From contig NZ_KB907550.1 in NCBI RefSeq assembly GCF_000382125.1, forward strand, positions 62,001-126,000: DNA of 64,000 bases, read 5' to 3'. This DNA is from Eudoraea adriatica DSM 19308 (GTDB lineage Bacteria; Bacteroidota; Bacteroidia; Flavobacteriales; Flavobacteriaceae). This document shows, one piece after another, positions 8,973 to 19,248 of the stretch. The stretch's first letter is position 1, and every line of letters begins with the position of its first letter. The position numbers and the translations under genes were made by a program. Under the pieces are notes generated by a model, which was not told the origin of the DNA, made no database searches, and saw only the letters and a list, made by a program, of their open reading frames with translations.

Positions 8973-11900
8973 TTAGATGCTGACCTTATGTTTTTTCTCC
9001 AATGGTTTAAGAACTTCCAGGGCTTTATTTACAGATTTAATACCATCGAAAATTAAAAGTAACCGAAGCCCGTTACGCGTTTGTTTTTCTTTTAGCCTGC
9101 ATTTTTCCTTATGCTGTTGTACATAGGAAAGAACATTGGAGAATTCAGGGCTTTGATAAAAAGCAGACTCCTGGTCGGAGATAAAATAGCCCATTAGTTT
9201 TCCTTTTTTTAAAACTACTTTTTCCAAACCTATCCCTGTGGCAATCCATTTGATTCGAACCGAGTTTAACAAATCTTCCACCTGTGTTGGATATGCGCCA
9301 AACCTGTCAATTAGCTGCGAATCAAATTTTTGAAGATCTTGTTCAGTTTTTAGGGTGTTTAGCTCTGTATAGAGGTTTAATCGTTCGGTGGTATTGTTAA
9401 TATAATCGTCGGGGAATAACAATTCAAAATCTGAATCCAGCTGGGTTTCCTTCACAAACATTTTATCCTTCCCCCCAGTTTCCTCATAAAGATCCTTGAA
9501 TTCATTTTCTTTTAACTCATCAATAGCTTCCGCCAAAATCTTCTGATAAGTTTCAAAACCAATTTCATTTATAAAGCCACTTTGTTCACCACCCAGCAGG
9601 TCTCCGGCACCCCGAATTTCCAGGTCCTTCATGGCAATGTTAAAACCACTTCCCAATGCGGTGTACTGTTCCAGTGCCTGGATTCGCTTCCTGGCATCGG
9701 GCGTCATTACCTCATAGGGTGGGGTAATAAAATAACAGAACGCTTTTTTGTTGCTTCTGCCGACGCGCCCCCTCATCTGATGAAGGTCACTTAACCCAAA
9801 ATTATTGGCATTATTTATAAAGATGGTATTTGCATTGGTCACATCCAATCCGCTTTCCACGATGGTTGTAGAGACCAGAACATCAAATTCCCCGTTCATA
9901 AATGCCAGCATCAAAGTCTCCAGTTTTCTGCCTTCCATTTGCCCGTGGCCAATGCCCACTTTTGCATCCGGCACCAAACGCTGAATCATTCCGGCTACTT
10001 CCTTAATATTTTCTATTCTGTTGTGGATAAAGAATATTTGCCCACCTCTCTGGATTTCATAGGAAATGGCATCGCGTATAGTTTCTTCGCTGAATTGTAT
10101 TACATGACTTTCAATGGGGTACCTGTTTGGGGGTGGCGTATTTATAACGGACAGATCCCTTGCCGCCATTAGACTAAATTGAAGTGTTCTGGGTATTGGC
10201 GTAGCCGTTAGAGTAAGCACGTCTACATTTTCTTTTATTGATTTTAATTTGTCTTTTACTGCAACTCCGAATTTTTGTTCTTCGTCAACAATTAGCAATC
10301 CCAGATCCTTAAACTTCACATTTTTACTAGCCAATTGGTGGGTACCAATAATAATGTCAATTTTACCCGATTTTAATTCATCCAATATTATTCGTTTCTC
10401 TTTTGCTGTTCTGAAACGGTTGAGATAATCCACTTTAACAGGCATGTCTTTCAATCGTTCTGTGAAAGTTCTTTGGTGTTGAAAAGCAAGTATAGTAGTA
10501 GGCACCAGTACCGCTACCTGTTTGCCATTTGCAGCTGCCTTAAATGCTGCCCTGATGGCGACTTCGGTTTTTCCAAATCCCACATCGCCACAAACCAGCC
10601 TGTCCATAGGCCTTTCACTTTCCATGTCTTTCTTGATATCCTCCGTGGCAGTACTTTGATCTGGTGTGTCTTCATAAATAAAAGAGGCTTCCAGTTCCAG
10701 CTGCAGGTAACTGTCCGGGGCGTATTGAAAACCTTTGTCGAGCCTCCTTTTCGCATAGACTTTTATAAGATCGAAGGCTATTTTTTTTACCCTTGACTTG
10801 GTCTTTTGCTTGAGTTTCTTCCATGCGGTTGATCCCAATTTGTAAATTTTGGGTACTGCCCCATCTTTTCCATTGTATTTGGAGATCTTGTGCAATGAAT
10901 GAATACTGACATACAGAATATCGCGTTCCCCGTACATTAATTTGATGGCTTCCTGCTTTTTACCTTCCACATCAATTTTCTGAAGCCCTCCGAATTTTCC
11001 TATTCCGTGGTCTATGTGGGTTACATAATCGCCAATTTCTAATTTGTTGAGGTCCTTTAACGTAATAGCCTGTTTTTTGGCATAACCGTTCCGCAAATGA
11101 AATTTGTGGTAACGCTCAAAAATCTGATGGTCTGTATAGCATGCTACCTTCAGGTCATGGTCTACAAAGCCCTGATATAATGGAAATACTTTTGTTTTAT
11201 AATGAACATTTTCGTCTACTTCATCAAAGATGTCATGTAATCTTTTCGTTTGTACATCGGAAGAGCAGAAAATATAATTTTCATATCCTTTGTGGTTGTT
11301 ATCGTTGAGATCGGCGATAAGCAAATCAAATTTCTTATTGAAGGAAGGCTGAGGTGTCGTATTAAAATCTATATTCTTATAATTTTGGGTAAAACCAAAA
11401 TCCCCTATGGTGGCCTGGGTAAAAGACGCTAATTGCTTTTTCAGTAAAGCAGAATTGGCAAATAATTCTGCAGGTTCAGACTGTTTTATTTCCGAATTGA
11501 GTTCCCCAAAAGCCTTTTTGGCTTTTTCAAAAAACAGATCTACCCTGCTATAAATTAATTCCGGGTTTTTAAGGAAAATTACGGTATCCGCGCTTATATA
11601 TTTCAGGAAGCTTTCGCGACTTTCATCGAGGTGTTTATTTTCAACATTTGGAATTATCCTGATCCGGCCAACTTTGTTAGTAGATAATTGGGTTTCTACA
11701 TCAAAGGTCCGGATACTCTCTACTTCATCACCAAAAAATTCTATTCGATATGGTTCATCATGCGAGAAAGAAAAGACATCCAGTATTCCGCCACGCACAG
11801 AGAATTCACCCGGTTCGGTAACAAAATCCACGCGTTTAAAATGATACTCGAAAAGCACTTCATTAAGAAAGTCTAATGAGAGCGTATCAGACCGATTAAT

Positions 11901-12332
11901 TTTCAGGGTATTTTTGGTCAGTTCTTTTCTGGTGACCACCTTTTCAAAAAGTGCGTCGGGGTATGTGACTATAATGGCAGGTTTTTTCCGGGAATTTATA
12001 CGGTTTAAAACTTCTGCCCTAAGCAGGACATTTGCATTATCGGTTTCTTCGATCTGATATGGTCTCCGGTAACTTCCCGGATAGAAAAGCACGTCATTTT
12101 CACCTATAAGTTGCTCCAGATCATTAAGTATATATGCCGCTTCTTCTTTATCATTCAAAACTACCAGGAAAGGCCGGTCTGTTTTATTGAATATTGCTGA
12201 GGTTACGAATGAAATGGCGGATCCGCAAAGGCCATTTAAGGCAATATCTGGTTGATTTTGAGTAATAAAATCCTGCAGTTTCCCGAGTTGGGGAGACTGT
12301 GCATACAGTTGCTGCAATAAAGATTTGGTCAA
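8973..12332 (-). CDS. mfd: Transcription-repair coupling factor Mfd
   Basis: 1119 residues, full length. In order: UvrB-homology domains (about 1-340), RNA-polymerase-interacting domain (LNKLEIGDYVTHIDHGIGKFGG, about 450-520), RecG-like translocase with Walker A GDVGFGKTEVA, DEEQ box and QMRGRVGRSNKKA, then the C-terminal TRCF domain. Mfd removes RNA polymerase stalled at lesions and recruits UvrA. It is followed on the same strand by no obvious partner; pdeM and the ligase-associated helicase lie just upstream, giving a minus-strand repair block. Confidence 0.97.
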   Translation of the reverse strand: MTKSLLQQLYAQSPQLGKLQDFITQNQPDIALNGLCGSAISFVTSAIFNKTDRPFLVVLNDKEEAAYILNDLEQLIGENDVLFYPGSYRRPYQIEETDNANVLLRAEVLNRINSRKKPAIIVTYPDALFEKVVTRKELTKNTLKINRSDTLSLDFLNEVLFEYHFKRVDFVTEPGEFSVRGGILDVFSFSHDEPYRIEFFGDEVESIRTFDVETQLSTNKVGRIRIIPNVENKHLDESRESFLKYISADTVIFLKNPELIYSRVDLFFEKAKKAFGELNSEIKQSEPAELFANSALLKKQLASFTQATIGDFGFTQNYKNIDFNTTPQPSFNKKFDLLIADLNDNNHKGYENYIFCSSDVQTKRLHDIFDEVDENVHYKTKVFPLYQGFVDHDLKVACYTDHQIFERYHKFHLRNGYAKKQAITLKDLNKLEIGDYVTHIDHGIGKFGGLQKIDVEGKKQEAIKLMYGERDILYVSIHSLHKISKYNGKDGAVPKIYKLGSTAWKKLKQKTKSRVKKIAFDLIKVYAKRRLDKGFQYAPDSYLQLELEASFIYEDTPDQSTATEDIKKDMESERPMDRLVCGDVGFGKTEVAIRAAFKAAANGKQVAVLVPTTILAFQHQRTFTERLKDMPVKVDYLNRFRTAKEKRIILDELKSGKIDIIIGTHQLASKNVKFKDLGLLIVDEEQKFGVAVKDKLKSIKENVDVLTLTATPIPRTLQFSLMAARDLSVINTPPPNRYPIESHVIQFSEETIRDAISYEIQRGGQIFFIHNRIENIKEVAGMIQRLVPDAKVGIGHGQMEGRKLETLMLAFMNGEFDVLVSTTIVESGLDVTNANTIFINNANNFGLSDLHQMRGRVGRSNKKAFCYFITPPYEVMTPDARKRIQALEQYTALGSGFNIAMKDLEIRGAGDLLGGEQSGFINEIGFETYQKILAEAIDELKENEFKDLYEETGGKDKMFVKETQLDSDFELLFPDDYINNTTERLNLYTELNTLKTEQDLQKFDSQLIDRFGAYPTQVEDLLNSVRIKWIATGIGLEKVVLKKGKLMGYFISDQESAFYQSPEFSNVLSYVQQHKEKCRLKEKQTRNGLRLLLIFDGIKSVNKALEVLKPLEKKHKVSI

Positions 12333-12388
12333 CCGTCAAATTTTGTGCAAATATAAATGCTGAATCAATGGCAGACCAATAGATTGGC

Positions 12389-13021
12389 TTAAATTTTTAA
12401 TATAGAATTATCGGCTATTGCAAAAACCTCGTCTGTCTCCTTCTTCTTCATGGTGTGGGTGCCTGTAAATTTGCCAAATGCCGGAAGGATTAATTGATCC
12501 TGTGTCTTGAAAAAGCAGGGAAGTCGAAGTGATTGTTTCCCTTTCCCCCTAAGTTTAATTGCAGGATGAATGTGACCCGAAAAATTAAAATAGCCTTTTC
12601 GCTCTTCCGGATGATGCGTGAGTAAGAATCTTTCAGAGGTTAATTCAGAGACTACCTGAATTCCAATTCGCTCATATCTCTGAGGAGAAATGATATCGTG
12701 ATTACCCCTTACCAATATATATTTGAAATCAGAATTCCCAATCCATTTTTCAAAGAGTTCCCATTCCCGGTTTAATGAAGAATGAAACAAATCACCTAAA
12801 AAGCAAACCACTTTGGGGTTAAAAAATCCAATAGTCGCATCCAGTAAATCAAAATTTTTGTAAATAGCTTTTTGAGGTACGGCAGCACCAAACTTTCTAA
12901 AATGCGAAATTTTACCCAAATGAACATCGCTTATCAGTACGGTGGCCTGCTCCTTCCAATAAAGCGTGCCGCTTGGATGCAAAATGAAATTCTGGCCCAG
13001 GATCTGAATGGTTTGTGTCAT
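12389..13021 (-). CDS. pdeM: Ligase-associated DNA damage response endonuclease PdeM
   Basis: 210-residue calcineurin-like phosphoesterase. All metal-binding blocks are present: SDVHLGK, CFLGDLFHS, VRGNHD and SGHIHP. This matches the family found beside the ligase-associated helicase and ATP-dependent ligase in Bacteroidota and Proteobacteria; a nuclease role in strand-break repair is inferred from that association. It lies 73 bases downstream of the helicase on the same strand, so probably cotranscribed. Confidence 0.88.
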   Translation of the reverse strand: MTQTIQILGQNFILHPSGTLYWKEQATVLISDVHLGKISHFRKFGAAVPQKAIYKNFDLLDATIGFFNPKVVCFLGDLFHSSLNREWELFEKWIGNSDFKYILVRGNHDIISPQRYERIGIQVVSELTSERFLLTHHPEERKGYFNFSGHIHPAIKLRGKGKQSLRLPCFFKTQDQLILPAFGKFTGTHTMKKKETDEVFAIADNSILKI

Positions 13022-13094
13022 CGTATCAAAGATAGATAATGCAATGATTATTCAGGAAATGAAATAGTAGCAGGCTTGCCAAATTAAGTGATAT

Positions 13095-15563
13095 TCATTT
13101 ACTTTTCGTTAAAATGGCTGTCATTCTCCTGATGCGGTCTGTGAGTTTTTCGCTGGATAGTTTTTCTCTTAATCTGTCAGTGATTAAAGGGAAAGAAAAA
13201 GGAGTAGGAGCAGTACAAGGCCTCCATACGATCTTTTGTCCTGCAATGCGTTCAAGTGCAATTCGCAGGCGCCCTTCTTCCAACTGATGTTCGAAAGTCT
13301 CCCTGAAGGCCTGTTGATATAAAAGGTTGTCTGCTTCATAATCCTTGAAAACATCGAACAGTAGCTGTGAGTTACTCTGCAAATGCTTCATTTTGATTCC
13401 TTTATCCGGGTATCCTGTAAAAACCATACCGCTAATCACCGCAATATCCCGGAATTTACGCCTTGCCATCTCAGTTGAATTTAAACTTTTTTGAAGATCA
13501 TCAAGCAAATAGCTGGTTGTAAATAAATCATTATCCAGAACCTGTTGCATATCTACTTCTTTATCTGATAACAATTCAAAACCATAGTCATTGAATGCAA
13601 GCGAAAAAGTAATTGGAGCTAACAGGCTAATTCTATAGCTCAGCAAACTGCCCATCGCTTCATGTACAAATCTGCCCTCAAAAGGATAAAAAATATGGTG
13701 GTATCCTTCACTGGTTTGAAAAGTTTCGATTAAAAACTCATCGGGTTTAGGAACGATACTCTCGGATTGTTGCCGGGTAAATATTGATTTAAGTGCCCTG
13801 ATTTCAGCAGACTGTTCTTTATCACTCAATTGTGCGGAATAAAGTTCTTCTCTGAGTAATTTAGACATCTGGGCAGATAATGTTAATCTACCTCCCATCC
13901 AGGCCGGAACTTTTGAGGATTTTTTGGAAGAATTCCGAACCTGAGCCTGCATTTCCTTTATGCGGATAAATTCCAGGTTTCTTCCTGCAAAGGTAAATAC
14001 ATCACCCCGCTTTAATTTTGAAATAAAATGTTCTTCAATAGTTCCTATATATCCACCCTTCTGATATCGAACAGTAATATTGGAGTCGCCTACAATTGTG
14101 CCAATCTGAAAGCGGTGCCTCATGGCAACTCCGCGATTGGTTACTTTGAATTTTCCATGTTCATCCACCTCTACTTTCTTGTATTCATCATAGGACTGCA
14201 AACTCTGACTGCCGAGGACAATAAAGTTTAAGAGCCAGTGCCATTCATCAGTCGTGATACTCTGGTAGCAAAAGGTTTGTTTAATTTCCGGATAAATCTG
14301 GTCAGGAAAAAAACCGTCTGAGATGGCAAGAGTTACCAGGTACTGTATTAATACATCAAAACTATTAAGGTAAGGGATCCTGTCTTCAACTGCTTTTTTT
14401 TCTGCGGCCTGTTTCAGGGCTGAAGCCTCTACAAGTTCAATGGCGTGTGTAGGCAGAAAATAAATAACACTTTCTTCACCCGGCCTGTGACCGCTCCTTC
14501 CCGCTCTTTGCATAAACCGGGCAACTCCTTTGGGACCGCCAATTTGAATTACAGTTTCCACCGGTGCAAAATCTACGCCGAGATCAAGACTAGAAGTGCA
14601 GACAACTGCTTTTAGACTTTCATTTCGTATAGCCTGTTCTACCCATTGTCTTGTTTCTTTATTTATACTTCCATGATGCATGGCAATTTCACCGGCTAAT
14701 TCCGGATGTTTTTCCAGGATCTTTTGAAACCAGATTTCGCATTGGCTTCTGGTATTGGTAAAAAGCAGAGTTGTTCTGCTATTGTTGATTATTGGAATAA
14801 CTTCATCAAGCAAGCGAAGACCTAAATGGCCACGCCATGGAAAAGTTTCCATCTCCTTTGGAATAATACTCTTTACGGTGACCTTTTTTTTAAGATTGGC
14901 CCTGATAAGTACAGAATTTTCATGGGCCGGAGATCCGGGACCCAACAGTACTTCTCTGGCCTGCTCAAGATTCCCTATCGTGGCCGAAATACCCCAAATA
15001 CGAAGTTCTTTAGCAATTCCCTTAAGCCTTGATAACCCAAGCTCTGTCTGCACCCCTCGCTTGGTACCCAGCAGCTCATGCCATTCATCTACGACTATTG
15101 CATAACAGTTTTTAAAAATGGCATCATATCCTTTTGTGGCCAAAAGCAATTGCAGGCTCTCAGGAGTTGTAATGAGCAGGTCCGGCATACTTTTTTTTTG
15201 CTTCGCTCTTTCGGCGGCAGAGGTGTCCCCGGAACGAATACCAACGGTAAGCTGAGTGTCTAAATCGCGGATAACCCTTTCAGCGGATTGTCTTATTTCC
15301 TGTGACAGGGCCCGTAAAGGGGTAATCCAAATGGCTTTAAGACCTTTCTTATGTTTTGTCTTATATTCAGGGTTATTTTTAATATAGTTTAAGATTATTG
15401 GAAACCACAGGGCATAGGTTTTGCCACTCCCGGTAGGAGCATTTAGCAGTCCGTGCTTTCCGCCTAAAAAGGCAGACCAGGTCTTTAACTGAAACGAATG
15501 AGGGGTCCAATTTTGATGCTTAAACCAATCTTCTGCCAGACTATAAAGTTGTTGATTTGTCAT
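13095..15563 (-). CDS. Ligase-associated DNA damage response DEXH-box helicase
   Basis: 822 residues, SF2 Lhr-like helicase. Motif I NAPTGSGKTYALWFP, motif II VDEWHEL (DEWH), motif III SATIGN, motif VI QRAGRSGHRPGEES; the C-terminal half has the Lhr-type domain. Known to cluster with pdeM, an exonuclease and an ATP-dependent DNA ligase. Here only pdeM follows; the next upstream gene is an unrelated TerB-like protein on the other strand, so the exonuclease-ligase half is absent from this locus. Confidence 0.92.
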   Translation of the reverse strand: MTNQQLYSLAEDWFKHQNWTPHSFQLKTWSAFLGGKHGLLNAPTGSGKTYALWFPIILNYIKNNPEYKTKHKKGLKAIWITPLRALSQEIRQSAERVIRDLDTQLTVGIRSGDTSAAERAKQKKSMPDLLITTPESLQLLLATKGYDAIFKNCYAIVVDEWHELLGTKRGVQTELGLSRLKGIAKELRIWGISATIGNLEQAREVLLGPGSPAHENSVLIRANLKKKVTVKSIIPKEMETFPWRGHLGLRLLDEVIPIINNSRTTLLFTNTRSQCEIWFQKILEKHPELAGEIAMHHGSINKETRQWVEQAIRNESLKAVVCTSSLDLGVDFAPVETVIQIGGPKGVARFMQRAGRSGHRPGEESVIYFLPTHAIELVEASALKQAAEKKAVEDRIPYLNSFDVLIQYLVTLAISDGFFPDQIYPEIKQTFCYQSITTDEWHWLLNFIVLGSQSLQSYDEYKKVEVDEHGKFKVTNRGVAMRHRFQIGTIVGDSNITVRYQKGGYIGTIEEHFISKLKRGDVFTFAGRNLEFIRIKEMQAQVRNSSKKSSKVPAWMGGRLTLSAQMSKLLREELYSAQLSDKEQSAEIRALKSIFTRQQSESIVPKPDEFLIETFQTSEGYHHIFYPFEGRFVHEAMGSLLSYRISLLAPITFSLAFNDYGFELLSDKEVDMQQVLDNDLFTTSYLLDDLQKSLNSTEMARRKFRDIAVISGMVFTGYPDKGIKMKHLQSNSQLLFDVFKDYEADNLLYQQAFRETFEHQLEEGRLRIALERIAGQKIVWRPCTAPTPFSFPLITDRLREKLSSEKLTDRIRRMTAILTKSK

Positions 15564-15820
15564 TCTTTTCTCTCCGTCTTTTGATTTGCGCGGATATTTA
15601 TTTACTAATATGCGATACTTTTCTTTTGGGTGTCCTCATTTTTTATGAGAGGTATTCTGCTGCCGTCCTGGATTCGGTATTTGACATTAAAATGGTCCTG
15701 CCCGTAGGTCTGTGAATTTACAACTTTCTCTTTGAAACCAGCCGGGAATACAGATCGTAAATTTGAATGAATTTGTTAAATATTTTGAATATTTATTCAA
15801 AGTTTGACCTTTAAAAAAAG

Positions 15821-15828
15821 TATCTTTA
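15821..15828 (+). promoter_or_regulatory. Possible -7 element upstream of the TerB-like gene
   Basis: TATCTTTA matches seven of eight positions of the Bacteroidota -7 consensus TAnnTTTG and sits 22 bases before the ATG at 15851. A TTTGAC lies upstream but closer than the usual spacing, so the -33 assignment is weak. Confidence 0.35.
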
Positions 15829-15850
15829 CAGCTTAAATTAGTACTGTTTT

Positions 15851-16273
15851 ATGGCCATAGTAGATTTATACTTTCATAGTGAACACAGGCGAAATTTAGC
15901 TCATTTCGCTTCTTTAGCATCTCTTGCAGCTGTTGATAGCAAGATTAATCCCAGAGAAAAGGGCTTATTAGACCGTTTTGCCCGGAAACTCGATATTACC
16001 TCTGAGGAATATAGTGAAGTGATGAAGAAGTCTAACAAATATCCCATTACTCCTTCAAACAGCCTGGAAGAACGCCTGGAGCGTTTATATGATCTGTTTA
16101 GATTAATATATGTGGATCATATAGTGGATGATGAGGAAATGGCATTGCTAAAAAAATACGCCATTGGATTGGGATTTCCGGTTAAAAAAGCCAACCGCAT
16201 CATAGAAAAGTCTGTTGCAATATTTAGTGGAAGGTTTAATTTTGAGGATTATCTCTATATCCTCAAACACTAG
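15851..16273 (+). CDS. TerB-like protein
   Basis: 140-residue all-helical protein. The pattern ASLAAVDSKINPREKGLLDRFARKLDIT, then two more repeats with acidic pairs (VDHIVDDEEMALLKKYAIGLG), resembles TerB/DjlA-N domains, which have conserved metal-binding acidic residues. Bacteroidota carry many stand-alone TerB-like proteins of unknown function; tellurite resistance should not be inferred, as no other ter gene is nearby. Monocistronic, convergent with fbp. Confidence 0.65.
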   Translation: MAIVDLYFHSEHRRNLAHFASLASLAAVDSKINPREKGLLDRFARKLDITSEEYSEVMKKSNKYPITPSNSLEERLERLYDLFRLIYVDHIVDDEEMALLKKYAIGLGFPVKKANRIIEKSVAIFSGRFNFEDYLYILKH

Positions 16274-16298
16274 CAGAAAGGATTAAAAAACAGAAGGC

Positions 16299-17321
16299 TT
16301 ATCCGTTTGACCTGGCTCCCTGTGCGGCCATAAATTCCTCCGCCTTTTCTACCATTTTCGTGCTTCCGCAGAAGAACGGTACTCGTTCATGCAATTCTTT
16401 TGGTTGAATTTCCATTATTCTTGTAAACCCGTCACTCGCTTTTCCATTTGCTTGTTCTGCAATAAAAGCCATAGGATTACATTCATAAAGCAGTCGCAAT
16501 TTGCCATTCGACGCAACGCTGCTTTTGGGATACATATAAATACCCCCTTTTATCATATTTCTGTGAAAATCTGAAACCAGAGAACCAATATATCTTGAGG
16601 TGTATGGCCTGTCTTCCTCCTCTAACTGGCAGTATTTGATATAATCCTTTACGCCCTGAGGAAAATGAATATAATTACCTTCGTTAACCGAATATATTTT
16701 ACCTGTTTCCGGAAACTGCATATCCGGGTGTGAAAGATAAAATGTGCCTATAGCCGGATTTAACGTAAAACCGTTAACACCGTGTCCGGTAGTATATACC
16801 AACATGGTTGAAGTCCCATAGATTATATAGCCCGCCGCAACCTGATTAATGCCGGGCTGAAGAAAATCTTCAATGGTAACTGGTGTGCCCACAGGAGTAA
16901 TCCTTCTGTAAATAGAAAAGATGGTTCCAACAGATACGTTTACATCAATATTGGAAGAACCATCCAGGGGATCAATAAGGACCACATATTTGTTCTGATG
17001 CTTTTCATCCTGACTATTAATACTGATAAAATCGTCTTCCTCCTCTGAGGCAATACCGCAAACTATCTCCCTGTTTTTTAGGGTCTGAATAAATTTTTCA
17101 TTGGCAAGCACGTCAAGTTTTTGCTGATTTTCGCCCTGTATATTGGTGTCACCGGCCGCTCCCAGGATATCCACAAGCCCTGCCTTATTAACTTCATGGT
17201 TTACTACCTTGCAAGCAAGCCTGATAGCGTTTATAAGTCTGGAAAATTCCCCGGAAGAGTATTGGAATGCAGCCTGATTTTCTATGACAAATTCACCAAG
17301 AGTTTTATTTTTTTTATCCAT
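16299..17321 (-). CDS. fbp: Class 1 fructose-1,6-bisphosphatase
   Basis: 340 residues, usual length for class I FBPase. The metal/active-site motif [20 protein letters not shown] is intact, with upstream GIASEEEDD and the C-terminal [17 protein letters not shown] sugar-phosphate binding segment. It catalyses the gluconeogenic step from fructose 1,6-bisphosphate to fructose 6-phosphate in the cytoplasm. Divergent from the GNAT/aspartate kinase pair, sharing a short AT-rich intergenic region. Confidence 0.96.
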   Translation of the reverse strand: MDKKNKTLGEFVIENQAAFQYSSGEFSRLINAIRLACKVVNHEVNKAGLVDILGAAGDTNIQGENQQKLDVLANEKFIQTLKNREIVCGIASEEEDDFISINSQDEKHQNKYVVLIDPLDGSSNIDVNVSVGTIFSIYRRITPVGTPVTIEDFLQPGINQVAAGYIIYGTSTMLVYTTGHGVNGFTLNPAIGTFYLSHPDMQFPETGKIYSVNEGNYIHFPQGVKDYIKYCQLEEEDRPYTSRYIGSLVSDFHRNMIKGGIYMYPKSSVASNGKLRLLYECNPMAFIAEQANGKASDGFTRIMEIQPKELHERVPFFCGSTKMVEKAEEFMAAQGARSNG

Positions 17322-17407
17322 GAAGGAAGGATGTTTTATTTAAGTACAAATATCGGTTATTTTGTTAAACTATATGCTTCAGGCAAACTCACAATTTTTT
17401 AAATTTA

Positions 17408-17415
17408 TAACTTTG
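17408..17415 (+). promoter_or_regulatory. -7 element for the GNAT-aspartate kinase operon
   Basis: TAACTTTG is an exact match to TAnnTTTG, 19 bases before the GNAT ATG at 17435. I do not see a clear TTG at the normal upstream distance, so confidence is moderate. Confidence 0.45.
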
Positions 17416-17434
17416 TGTTTTATTTGTAACAAAT

Positions 17435-17914
17435 ATGAAATATCAAATAAGAGAATCAGTGGCCGGGGATATGCCCGCTGTGTTAAAATTAATAAAGGAA
17501 CTCGCTATTTTCGAGAGGGAGGAAGATGCTGTTGAGATGACCACAGAACGTCTGGTGAAGGATGGTTTTGGAAGGGAGAAACTATTTCATTGTTTCGTCG
17601 GGGTTATAAATAATAATGTGGAAGGGATGGCTTTGGTATATCCAAGATATTCAACCTGGAAAGGTCCGGTTGTTCATTTAGAAGATTTAATTGTTTCAGA
17701 AGCCTTCCGTGGGAGCGGCCTGGGGACAGCCTTGCTAAATGAAGTGGTAAAATATGGAGCGCAATTGGGCGTTAAGCGTATATCCTGGGACGTGCTGGAC
17801 TGGAACAGTCCTGCTATTGATTTTTATAAAAAGAAAGGTGCTAAAGTATTGCGTGATTGGGATGTGGTGCATTTAGATGAAAAAGGTATTCAGGAATATT
17901 TAAGTAAATTATGA
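17435..17914 (+). CDS. GNAT N-acetyltransferase (diamine/SSAT-like)
   Basis: 159 residues. Acetyl-CoA loop is readable as EDLIVSEAFRGSGLGTALLNE, followed by RISWDVLDWNSPAIDFYKKKGA, which is typical of the spermidine/spermine N1-acetyltransferase-like branch. Its TGA overlaps the ATG of the aspartate kinase gene (ATGA at 17911-17914), so the two are translationally coupled. Substrate is probably a small amine or amino acid, but not determinable here. Confidence 0.85.
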   Translation: MKYQIRESVAGDMPAVLKLIKELAIFEREEDAVEMTTERLVKDGFGREKLFHCFVGVINNNVEGMALVYPRYSTWKGPVVHLEDLIVSEAFRGSGLGTALLNEVVKYGAQLGVKRISWDVLDWNSPAIDFYKKKGAKVLRDWDVVHLDEKGIQEYLSKL

Positions 17915-19164
17915 GAGTATTTAAGTTTGGTGGGGCCTCGGTTAAAGATGCAAATGGGGTCAGAAATTTAGTCAAAGTTCTTGAGGAGACAGGACATCAA
18001 AACACATTTTTGGTGGTTTCGGCAATGGGAAAAATGACCAATGCCATGGAGGTGGTAGTTAAAGCCTATTTTGATGAGCAGACCAGCCTGAAGGGTGCTC
18101 TTGAAGAAGTAAGGTTGTATCATCAGACTATACTGCAGGAATTATTTGAAAATAAAGAGCATTCTGTTTATAAAAAGGTTAACCTTCTCTTTGAAGAGGT
18201 TAGTGGCTTTTTGGCCTGGAACAAATCGCCAAATTATAGTTTTGTATACGACCAGGTGGTGGGCTATGGAGAATTACTTTCAACTACCATTGTGAGTACT
18301 TATCTTAATGAGGCGGGAATTAAAAATCACTGGATTGACATTCGAGATTTCATAAAAACGGATGATAATTACAGAGACGGGAGAGTTAACTGGGAAAAAA
18401 CGCAACAGCTTATTGCAGAAGGAGTAGAGGAGAATAAATTATATATTACCCAGGGATTTTTGGGCAGTGACGACAACAATTTTACCACAACACTTGGCAG
18501 AGAAGGTTCTGACTATACTGCTGCAATTCTGGCCTATTGCCTTAATGCCAATTCTGTTACTATTTGGAAAGATGTCCCCGGAGTTCTGAATGCAGATCCG
18601 AGGTATTTTAAAGAGACAAAACTATTGAACAAAATATCCTATAGAGAAGCAATAGAGCTGGCTTTTTACGGGGCTTCTGTAATCCATCCCAAGACCTTGC
18701 AGCCGTTGCAGAGAAAGGAAATACCGCTGCATGTAAAATCTTTTATCAATCCCAGGGATGCCGGCACTACGGTTGGCAAAGGCATTGGGATTGAACCCGA
18801 GATACCTTGTTTTATTGTTAAGAAAAATCAGGTGCTGATGAAACTTTCCTCCCTGGATTTTTCATTTATAGTGGAAGACAGTATAAGTGACCTCTTTAAG
18901 TTGCTGCACGATTATAAAATGAAGGTAGATCTTATTCAGAATTCGGCAATCAGCTTTTCTGTTTGTGTGGATAATAAGTTTAATCGGCTTAATGATTTAT
19001 TGGATCAGCTTTCGGGCAGGTTTAAGGTGGTCTGCCATGAAGATGTTTCTTTGTATACTATCCGACATTTTAATACTGAGGCTATAAAATCTCTTCAGAA
19101 TGGCAAAGATGTCCTTTTAGAACAGCGTGGTAAGGAAACCTTACAATTGGTAGTAAAGCACTAA
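17911..19164 (+). CDS. Aspartate kinase
   Basis: 417 residues. Begins MRVFKFGGASVKDANGV (amino-acid kinase motif KFGGASV), contains GFLGSDDNNFTTTLGREGSDYTA (substrate and ATP binding) and KDVPGVLNADPR. The last about 120 residues form paired ACT domains, so allosteric feedback by lysine or threonine is likely. It catalyses the first step of the aspartate-family pathway. Monofunctional: no homoserine dehydrogenase domain follows. Coupled to the upstream GNAT gene by a 4-base overlap. Confidence 0.95.
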   Translation: MRVFKFGGASVKDANGVRNLVKVLEETGHQNTFLVVSAMGKMTNAMEVVVKAYFDEQTSLKGALEEVRLYHQTILQELFENKEHSVYKKVNLLFEEVSGFLAWNKSPNYSFVYDQVVGYGELLSTTIVSTYLNEAGIKNHWIDIRDFIKTDDNYRDGRVNWEKTQQLIAEGVEENKLYITQGFLGSDDNNFTTTLGREGSDYTAAILAYCLNANSVTIWKDVPGVLNADPRYFKETKLLNKISYREAIELAFYGASVIHPKTLQPLQRKEIPLHVKSFINPRDAGTTVGKGIGIEPEIPCFIVKKNQVLMKLSSLDFSFIVEDSISDLFKLLHDYKMKVDLIQNSAISFSVCVDNKFNRLNDLLDQLSGRFKVVCHEDVSLYTIRHFNTEAIKSLQNGKDVLLEQRGKETLQLVVKH

Positions 19165-19248
19165 TCCGAAAGCGATATTTTACTGTGTTAAAATAGGTAG
19201 CTCTCCTTTCTATTTTCCTATATTTACTTATAACTAGTTGAAGAGTCT

